In this document: positions 15,111-20,049 of the stretch, piece after piece | Layout of the letters: each line of letters begins with the position of its first letter | Position numbering within the stretch: the first letter of the stretch is position 1 | Assembly: GCA_947448675.1 (NCBI GenBank) | Contig: CANFOR010000022.1 | Location: 1 to 20,049, forward strand | Length of the DNA stretch: 20,049 nt | Source: Betaproteobacteria bacterium | GTDB taxonomy: Bacteria > Pseudomonadota > Gammaproteobacteria > Burkholderiales > Burkholderiaceae_C | Direction of reading: 5' to 3' | Notes under the pieces: model-generated | Database searches by the model: none | The model's input: the letters and a program-made list of their open reading frames with translations, nothing else | What the model was told of the DNA's origin: nothing | Made by a program: the position numbers and the translations under genes

Positions 15111-16139
15111 ATGCCCACTTTGCACCCCTATGAAACTTTAACCCCCGACGTGGTGCTGGACGCACTGGCCACGCTGGGTTTGCATGGCGACGGGCGGCTC
15201 ACGGCCCTGAGCTCGTACGAGAACCGCGTCTACCAGGTGGCGCTGGAAGAGCCTTACTTGGGCCACAGCGAAGTGGTGGTGAAGTTCTACCGCCCGGAGC
15301 GCTGGAGCGAGGCGCAAATTTTAGAAGAGCACGCCTTTGCGCTGGAGCTGATGGCGGCGGAAATTCCGGTCATCGGCCCGCTGCTGCTGCAAGGCCAAAC
15401 ACTGCACCAGCACGCCGGTTTTGCTTTTGCCGTGTGCCCGCGCCGCGGAGGCCGCGCGCCCGAGCTAGAAGACCTCGATGTGCTCGAATGGATCGGCCGC
15501 TTCTTGGGCCGCATCCACGCCGTGGGCGCGCGCACGCCCTTTGTGCAGCGCCCCGCGCTCAACGTGCAGAGCTTTGGCCAAGAGCCGCGCGACTGGCTGC
15601 TGGCCCAGCAAATGATCCCGCTCGACGTGCAAGGCGCATGGCAGGCGCGCTGCGATGAAGCTATAAAATTAATAGCTATACACGCACAACTGGCGGGCGT
15701 TTCAGGCACTTTCAGCTCTGAAAACAAGGCCATCCGCCTGCATGGTGACTGCCACCCGGGCAATATTTTGTGGACGCCTGCGGACCGCCCCGAACCCGGC
15801 CCGCACTTTGTTGACATGGACGACGCGCGCAGCGGCCCCGCCGTGCAAGACCTGTGGATGCTGCTGAGCGGCGAGCGCCGCCAACGCACCCAGCAACTCA
15901 GCGCCCTGCTCGAAGGCTACGAGCAGTTTCGCAGCTTCGACCGCCGCGAGTTAGCGCTGATTGAGCCACTGCGCACCCTGCGCCTGATCCACTACAGCGC
16001 CTGGTTGGCGCGGCGCTGGGCCGACCCCATCTTCCCCATCAACTTTCCGTGGTTTGGCACCAGCGACTACTGGCAAGGCCAGTTGCACATGCTGGAAGAG
16101 CAAATCGAGGCCATGGCGCAAGAGCCGTTGATGGCCTGA
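15111..16139 (+). CDS. srkA: Stress response serine/threonine kinase SrkA (YihE)
   Basis: A 342-aa kinase of the SrkA/YihE family (phosphotransferase APH-like fold), which in E. coli protects against stress-induced death and counters MazEF-type toxicity. Features: the N-terminal lobe with LTALSSYENRVYQV (34-44) and the lysine strand VVVKFYRPERW (56-65); IPVIGPL; the catalytic loop RLHGDCHPGNILW with Asp213 and Asn218; the metal-binding FVDMDDARSGPAVQDLWMLLSG; and FPINFPWFGTSDYWQGQLHMLEEQ at the end, all close to SrkA. ATG 15111 rather than 15045 gives the family start and has CACAAT 6 nt before it. Residues 184-206 (AIKLIAIHAQLAGVSGTF plus SSENK) are encoded by a dispersed repeat inserted in frame just before the catalytic loop, making the protein about a dozen residues longer than E. 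coli SrkA. Confidence 0.93.
   Translation: MPTLHPYETLTPDVVLDALATLGLHGDGRLTALSSYENRVYQVALEEPYLGHSEVVVKFYRPERWSEAQILEEHAFALELMAAEIPVIGPLLLQGQTLHQHAGFAFAVCPRRGGRAPELEDLDVLEWIGRFLGRIHAVGARTPFVQRPALNVQSFGQEPRDWLLAQQMIPLDVQGAWQARCDEAIKLIAIHAQLAGVSGTFSSENKAIRLHGDCHPGNILWTPADRPEPGPHFVDMDDARSGPAVQDLWMLLSGERRQRTQQLSALLEGYEQFRSFDRRELALIEPLRTLRLIHYSAWLARRWADPIFPINFPWFGTSDYWQGQLHMLEEQIEAMAQEPLMA
15660..15727 (+). repeat. Dispersed palindrome-headed repeat, copy 4 (inside srkA)
   Basis: A perfect palindromic head GCTAT-AAAATTA-ATAGC (15660-15676) is followed by TATACACGCACAACTGGCGG, GCGTTTCAGGCACTTTCAGC and a TCTGAAAAC end. The AT-rich core stands out from the GC-rich gene. By eye, about three-quarters of the first 55 bases are shared with the copy at 19109-19166, and both are read in the same frame (GCT first). 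Confidence 0.8.
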
Positions 16140-16164
16140 GCCGCTGAGGCCCGTTGCAGCCCGT

Positions 16165-18066
16165 TTAAGCCAGCAGTGCGTTGACCCGCTTCACATAGGC
16201 CGCTGGGTCAGCGGGCATGCCGCCTTCGGCCAGCAGGGCTTGGTCAAACAAGATGTGGGCCAGGTCGTGGAAGTGCACCGAGCCTTCTAGCTTTTTCACC
16301 AGCGCGTGCTCGGTGTTCACCTCGAGCACCGGCTTGGTGTCGGGCGCGCTTTGCCCGGCTTGTTTGAGCATGCGGGCGAGCTGGTTGCTCATGCCGCCGT
16401 CTTGCACCACCAGGCAGGCCGGGGAGTCCACCAAACGGCTGGTGACGCGCACGTCTTCGGCTTTGTCTTTCAGCGCTTCTTTGAGCTTGGCCAGCAGGGG
16501 TTTGAAGGTTTCGGCGGCTTCTTCAGCGGCCTTCTTTTCGGCCTCGTCTTGCAGCGTGCCCAAGTCCACCGCGCCTTTGGCGACGGACTGCAAAGGCGTG
16601 CCGTCAAACTCATTCATAAAGCCCAGCGCCCATTCGTCTACGCGGTCGGTCATGAGCAAAACTTCGATGCCCTTTTTCTTGAACACTTCGAGCTGCGGGC
16701 TGCTTTTGGCTGCGGCCAGGGTCTCGGCGGTGATGTAGTAGATCGCCTCTTGGCCTTCTTTCATGCGGGCTTTGTAGTCGGCAAAGCTCACGCTCACGGC
16801 GTCACTGCTGGTGGTGCTGAAACGCAGCAGTTTGGCCAGGCGTTCGCGGTTGGCAAAGTCTTCGCCCAGGCCTTCTTTGAGCACACCACCAAACTCGGCG
16901 TAGAAGCTGGCGAACTTGTCCTTTTGCGCTTGGTCTTCGCTCTTGGCCAGGTCTTCGAGCATGCTCAGCACGCGGCGGGTATTGCCTTCGCGGATGGCTT
17001 TGACGTCGCGGCTTTCTTGCAGCAGCTCGCGGCTCACGTTGAGCGGCAAGTCGGCAGAGTCAACCACACCTTTGACAAAGCGCATGTAGACGGGCAGCAG
17101 GGCCTCGGCGTCGTCCATGATGAAGACGCGCTTGACGTAGAGCTTGACGCCGCCGCGCTTCTCGCGGTTCCACAAATCGTGCGGGGCTTTGCTGGGGATA
17201 AAAAGCAGCTGCGTGTACTCGGTGCTGCCCTCGACGCGGTTGTGGCTCCAGGCCAGGGGCGGTTCAAAGTCACGGCTCACGGCCTTGTAAAACTCGGTGT
17301 ACTGCTCGTCGCTTACGTCTTTTTTGGGCCGCGTCCACAGGGCGCTGGCTTGGTTGACGGTTTCCCACACGTCGGTGGTGACCATCTCGCCGCCCTTGTT
17401 GTCTTCGCCCTCTTTCCACTCCTCTTTTTGTATGAGGATGGGCAGGCTGATGTGGTCGGCGTATTTGTTGATGATGCCCTTGAGCTTCCAGGCGCTGGCG
17501 TAGTCCAAAGCGTCTTCGCGCAGGTGCAGCGTAACGCTGGTGCCGCGCGCAGGGCGCTCGATGGCGTCGACCTCAAAGTCGCCGGTGCCGGTACTGACCC
17601 AGCGCACGCCTTCGCTGGCTGCCAAACCGGCGCGGCGCGACTCGACGGTGATTTTGTCGGCCACGATAAAGCCTGAGTAAAAGCCCACGCCAAACTGGCC
17701 AATGAGCGCGCCCTGCTCTTTGGCATCGCTTTGCTTTTGGCTCTCGAGTTTGCCCATGAATTCGCGCGTGCCGCTCTTGGCAATGGTGCCCAGGTTGTCA
17801 ATGGCTTCCTGCGCTGAAAGACCAATGCCGTTGTCGGTAATGGTCAGCGTTTTAGCGGCTTTGTCGAAGGCTACGCGCACTTCTAAATTGGGCGCGTCTT
17901 CGTAGAGCGCGGCATTGTTCAAGCCCTCAAAACGCAGCTTGTCGCAGGCGTCGGAGGCGTTGGAGATGAGCTCGCGCACAAAGATTTCTTTGTTGCTGTA
18001 GAGCGAGTGGGTAACGAGGTGCAGTAGCTGCGCAACTTCGGCTTGGAAGGAGTGTTTGGTGCTCAT
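16165..18066 (-). CDS. htpG: Molecular chaperone HtpG (bacterial Hsp90)
   Basis: ATP-dependent cytosolic chaperone, 633 aa, typical for HtpG. The N-terminal GHKL ATPase domain has FVRELISNASDACDKLRF (catalytic Glu and Asn), TDNGIGLS, GTIAKSGT, the lid/glycine loop IGQFGVGFYSGFIVADK and GTSVTLHL. The middle domain has LFIPSKAP, GGVKLYVKRVFIMDD, the conserved LPLNVSRELLQESRDVKAIR and YYITAE. The C-terminal dimerisation domain ends with VHFHDLAHILFDQALLAEGG. I chose ATG 18066 (MSTKHSFQAEVAQLLHLV) over the TTG at 18081 from family N-termini; no strong Shine-Dalgarno. A sigma-32-like promoter lies about 50-75 nt upstream, consistent with heat-shock control. Convergent with srkA; the 25-bp gap shows no terminator. 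Confidence 0.97.
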   Translation of the reverse strand: MSTKHSFQAEVAQLLHLVTHSLYSNKEIFVRELISNASDACDKLRFEGLNNAALYEDAPNLEVRVAFDKAAKTLTITDNGIGLSAQEAIDNLGTIAKSGTREFMGKLESQKQSDAKEQGALIGQFGVGFYSGFIVADKITVESRRAGLAASEGVRWVSTGTGDFEVDAIERPARGTSVTLHLREDALDYASAWKLKGIINKYADHISLPILIQKEEWKEGEDNKGGEMVTTDVWETVNQASALWTRPKKDVSDEQYTEFYKAVSRDFEPPLAWSHNRVEGSTEYTQLLFIPSKAPHDLWNREKRGGVKLYVKRVFIMDDAEALLPVYMRFVKGVVDSADLPLNVSRELLQESRDVKAIREGNTRRVLSMLEDLAKSEDQAQKDKFASFYAEFGGVLKEGLGEDFANRERLAKLLRFSTTSSDAVSVSFADYKARMKEGQEAIYYITAETLAAAKSSPQLEVFKKKGIEVLLMTDRVDEWALGFMNEFDGTPLQSVAKGAVDLGTLQDEAEKKAAEEAAETFKPLLAKLKEALKDKAEDVRVTSRLVDSPACLVVQDGGMSNQLARMLKQAGQSAPDTKPVLEVNTEHALVKKLEGSVHFHDLAHILFDQALLAEGGMPADPAAYVKRVNALLA

Positions 18067-18100
18067 GGGAATTGGATTCAAATAAAAGAAAGAAGAACAG

Positions 18101-18125
18101 TAAAACGCCCCAAGGTGTGGGGCGT
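18101..18125 (-). terminator. Intrinsic terminator-like hairpin between the AfuA-type gene and htpG
   Basis: On the minus strand ACGCCCC (18125-18119), loop ACACCTT, GGGGCGT (18111-18105) makes a perfect 7-bp GC-rich stem, running directly into TTTT (18105-18102). It lies 25 nt past the stop of the binding-protein gene. The short U-tract makes it a moderate terminator. Its 5' arm and loop coincide with the -10 of the putative htpG heat-shock promoter. Confidence 0.6.
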
Positions 18126-18141
18126 GTAGGAGGATTTCAAG
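18115..18141 (-). promoter_or_regulatory. Putative sigma-32 (heat-shock) promoter of htpG
   Basis: CTTGAA (18141-18136), 13-bp spacer, CCCCACAC (18122-18115) on the minus strand. The -35 is the exact sigma-32 consensus; the -10 differs from CCCCATNT in the latter half. Predicted initiation near 18107 leaves a leader of about 40 nt before the htpG ATG. The -35 begins only 8 nt beyond the upstream gene's stop codon. Confidence 0.65.
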
Positions 18142-18149
18142 AGCCCTGT

Positions 18150-19187
18150 TTAGCGCGGTAGCGACTCCACCTCTTTTTGCCAGCGCTCTAGCAAACGCTT
18201 GCGCTCGGCCGATTTGCCAAATTTTTCAAAGTCATATTTGATCAGGCGCACATTGTCCATCAGCGGAATGCGCGGGTCGGGTTTGAAGCTTTTGTTAGCA
18301 GGCACCTGCAGGCTGTTGGCCTTGGCGCCGATGCCCTGGCCGGCGGGGCTCATCAGCCAGTCGTAGTAGTGCTGGCCTGCAGCTTTGTTACGGCCACCTT
18401 TGACCAAGGCAATGCCACCAATTTCATAGCTGGTGCCCTCGCAGGGCGCGGCGGTGGCTACGGGGTAATGGTTTTGCCGCCAGCCGTCGAACCCGAAGAT
18501 AAAGCTAATGCCCACCGCCACCTCGCCCTTGGCCACATTGGGCGCTTGGGCGGTGCCGCTGCGGGTGTAGTTGCTGATGTTTTTGTGCAGCTTCTTCATG
18601 TAGTCAAAAGCCGCGTCTTCACCCATCAGCTGCACCAAGCCCGCCAAGATGGTGTAGGCCGTGCCGCTGGAGGCGGGGTGCGAAATCTCGATGTCGCCCT
18701 TGTACGCGGGTTTGAGCATGTCGGCCCAGCATGCGGGCTCGGGCAGCTTCTTTTTCTTGAGCAACTCGGTGTTCCAGCCAAAACCAATGGCGCTGGTGTA
18801 GAAACCGCCGACCATGTTTTGGGTCATGGCGTATTGGCGCACGCTCCAGGCGTAGAGGTCGTTGATGTAAGCTGGGCGATAGGGCTCTAACAAGCCCAGC
18901 TCAGCGGCTTGCAGGTACGGGTCGCCAGTGCCGCCCCACCAGATGTCGGTTTTGGGGTTGTTGGCCTCGGCGCGCAACTGGGCCAGCGCCTCGCCGGTGG
19001 CCTTACGGGTTTGCAGCACTTTGACGCCGGTTTCACGCGTGTATTCTTGCGCGGCCAACTCGCACCAAGTTTGGTCGGTGCTGCAGATGGCATCGACGGT
19101 CTTTTGTTGGGCAAAAACGCCTGCAACGCCCACCAATAGTGCGTAAGCAGCTATTAATTTGATAGCGTTTGAAATCGTAAATGGCAT
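18150..19187 (-). CDS. Periplasmic ABC substrate-binding protein, AfuA/iron(III)-type
   Basis: A 345-aa extracellular solute-binding protein of the iron(III)/AfuA class (type-2 periplasmic-binding fold). The signal peptide MPFTISN-AIKLIAAYALLVGVAGVFA is cleaved before QQ at about 27. The mature part has VDAICSTDQTWCELAAQEYT, GVKVLQTRKATGEALAQLRA, KTDIWWGGTGDPYLQAAELG, VGGFYTSAIGFGWNTELLKK, the HPASSGTAYTILAGL ligand loop and VAVGISFIFGF. Ligand uncertain: the class includes Fe3+, sugar-phosphate and phosphonate binders. No permease or ATPase gene is in the window. ATG 19187 lies 2 nt past the stop of the pseudouridine synthase gene with GAAAGG (19201-19196) within its 3' end, so translational coupling is likely. 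Residues 8-26, most of the signal peptide, are encoded by the dispersed repeat. Confidence 0.88.
   Translation of the reverse strand: MPFTISNAIKLIAAYALLVGVAGVFAQQKTVDAICSTDQTWCELAAQEYTRETGVKVLQTRKATGEALAQLRAEANNPKTDIWWGGTGDPYLQAAELGLLEPYRPAYINDLYAWSVRQYAMTQNMVGGFYTSAIGFGWNTELLKKKKLPEPACWADMLKPAYKGDIEISHPASSGTAYTILAGLVQLMGEDAAFDYMKKLHKNISNYTRSGTAQAPNVAKGEVAVGISFIFGFDGWRQNHYPVATAAPCEGTSYEIGGIALVKGGRNKAAGQHYYDWLMSPAGQGIGAKANSLQVPANKSFKPDPRIPLMDNVRLIKYDFEKFGKSAERKRLLERWQKEVESLPR
19109..19166 (-). repeat. Dispersed palindrome-headed repeat, copy 5 (encodes a signal peptide)
   Basis: On the minus strand the core GCTATCAAATTAATAGC (19166-19150) is followed by TGCTTACGCACTATTGGTGG, then GCGTTGCAGGCGTTTTTGCC. 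Codon 8 of the binding protein (GCT) is the first base triplet of the repeat, in the same frame as the srkA copy: AIKLIAAYALLVGVAGVFA here, AIKLIAIHAQLAGVSGTF there. Confidence 0.8.
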
Positions 19188-19189
19188 GC

Positions 19190-19996
19190 TTAAAACCTTT
19201 CGTGGGTGCCCAAATAGCGCCATGCGCCGACCGGCAACTGGCCCAGCACCACCCGGCCAATGCGCACCCGTTTGAGCCCCACCACGCGCAGGCCCACCAG
19301 CTCGCACATGCGGCGAATCTGCCGCTTCTTGCCCTCGCGCAGCACGATGCGCAACTGCTCTTCGTTTTGCCAGCTCACCTTGGCGGGCAAAAGCGCTTGG
19401 CCGTCTAAATACAAGCCGTGGCGCAGCAGCTCCATTTTTTCCTCGGGGAAACCCGCCTGGGTGTTCTTGGGGCTGGTGCCTGCGCCGCGGTCGGGGCCCT
19501 CGGTGGGCATCACGTCGCCATAGCCCACGCGCACCAGGTATTCTTTTTCAATCTCGGAGTCTTGGCCGATGAGGTGGCGCGCAATGCGCCCGTCTTGCGT
19601 CAGCACCAAAAGGCCGATGGAGTCGATGTCGAGCCGCCCGGCCGGGGCCAGGTTGCGCAAATGCGGCGGCGTAAAGCGCTGCTTGGATGGGTCTTCGCGC
19701 CAATGCGTGCGCGGGTTGATGAGGGTGATGGCCGGCTCGTGCCCGTCTTCGGCCTGGCCGCTGACGTAACCCATGGGTTTGTTGAGCAGCACGGTGACCT
19801 GCTGCAGCTGCGCGTTCTTGGCCGCGCTGTGCACCTGGATTTGGTCGCTGGCGCTGACGGGCTGGCCCATGCGCGCGGGCTGGCCGTTGACGCGCACCCA
19901 GCCCCGCTCGATCCACTCGTCGGCCTCGCGGCGCGAGCACAAGCCCAGCTCGGCCATGCGTTTGTTCAAGCGGGAGGTGGCAATGGGTTCGTCCAT
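19190..19996 (-). CDS. Pseudouridine synthase, RsuA/RluB/RluF family (RluF-like)
   Basis: A 268-aa RNA pseudouridine synthase. The N-terminal S4 RNA-binding domain is SRLNKRMAELGLCSRREADEWIERGWVRVNG (about 8-38). The catalytic domain begins with VLLNKPMGYVSGQ, followed by motif II GRLDIDSIGLLVLTQDG, in which the first Asp is the catalytic nucleophile, then EKEYLVRV and the C-terminal EGKKRQIRRMCELVGLRVVGLKRVRIG. The MCELVGLRV...LGQLPVGAWRYL ending resembles RluF (23S rRNA U2604) more than RluB or RsuA, but I cannot fix the target base. ATG 19996 gives a standard N-terminus; no clear Shine-Dalgarno. A copy of the dispersed repeat begins 12 bp upstream. Likely cotranscribed with the AfuA-type gene, though functionally unrelated. 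Confidence 0.88.
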   Translation of the reverse strand: MDEPIATSRLNKRMAELGLCSRREADEWIERGWVRVNGQPARMGQPVSASDQIQVHSAAKNAQLQQVTVLLNKPMGYVSGQAEDGHEPAITLINPRTHWREDPSKQRFTPPHLRNLAPAGRLDIDSIGLLVLTQDGRIARHLIGQDSEIEKEYLVRVGYGDVMPTEGPDRGAGTSPKNTQAGFPEEKMELLRHGLYLDGQALLPAKVSWQNEEQLRIVLREGKKRQIRRMCELVGLRVVGLKRVRIGRVVLGQLPVGAWRYLGTHERF

Positions 19997-20007
19997 GGGG
20001 TTGATTT

Positions 20008-20049
20008 GCTATGGTTTTTATAGCTGCATACGCACCATTGGCGTGCTTA
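20008..20049 (+). repeat. Dispersed palindrome-headed repeat, copy 6 (cut by window end)
   Basis: The core GCTATGGTTTTTATAGC (20008-20024) is followed by TGCATACGCACCATTGGCGT to the window edge. It matches the copy at 19109-19166 closely through TGC-N-TACGCAC-N-ATTGG. It occupies the 5' flank of the pseudouridine synthase gene. Its minus strand carries TATAAA (20022-20017), which could act as a -10 for that gene, but no good -35 is visible within the window. Confidence 0.7.

Noticed and set aside
1..20049. Search for defence islands, CRISPR, toxin-antitoxin pairs, integrases, phage genes, tRNAs and riboswitches, including a B12 riboswitch before icmF.
   Set aside because: None seen; only 63 bp precede the icmF start, too little to hold or exclude a cobalamin riboswitch.

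Overview
The window looks like ordinary chromosome from a beta-proteobacterium of the order Burkholderiales, most likely family Comamonadaceae (Rhodoferax, Polaromonas or Acidovorax-like). This placement is inferred from high GC content, the gene set (fused isobutyryl-CoA mutase, AMP nucleosidase, short PSD, NodIJ-like transporter, KirBac channel, 2-Cys OhrR/Ohr) and two families of short dispersed repeats I associate with that family. I see no phage, integrase, IS transposase, CRISPR array, tRNA or rRNA. Nearly all of the DNA is coding.

Layout. 1-3.8 kb: fused B12-dependent acyl-CoA mutase (icmF), then a convergent small ABM-fold monooxygenase. 3.8-8.2 kb: AMP nucleosidase, convergent phosphatidylserine decarboxylase, and divergently from it a two-gene ABC exporter of the NodI/NodJ type. 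8.2-10.9 kb: a GMC flavoprotein dehydrogenase facing away from an ohrR-ohr peroxide-response operon that has a recognisable OhrR box in its promoter. 10.9-13.1 kb: a DUF2855 protein, a decayed ModA-like binding-protein fragment and a complete ModA-like protein without a signal peptide. 13.1-16.1 kb: an inward-rectifier K+ channel (KirBac), a secreted SGNH-type hydrolase and the stress kinase SrkA. 16.1-20 kb (all minus strand): a pseudouridine synthase, a periplasmic AfuA-type binding protein almost touching it, and htpG behind a sigma-32-like promoter.

The genes do not form one pathway. They are small transcription units, several with stress themes (OhrR/Ohr, HtpG, SrkA). No new multi-gene system is visible. 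The most interesting signals are sub-genic. (1) A ~60-75 bp repeat, headed by a 17-bp AT-rich palindrome (GCTAT-N7-ATAGC) and followed by a conserved tail, occurs six times in 20 kb. Two copies are read in the same frame inside proteins: one forms the signal peptide of the AfuA-type protein, the other a linker in SrkA. A third lies inverted in the IcmF interdomain linker, and a fourth supplies the stop codon of the DUF2855 gene. (2) Six genes have a -10-like hexamer ending in AAT placed 6-7 nt before the ATG and no Shine-Dalgarno, the arrangement expected for leaderless mRNAs. (3) A sigma-32-like promoter for htpG overlaps the terminator hairpin of the gene before it.

All calls are by reading; no database search was run. 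Residue numbers cited for family members are from memory.
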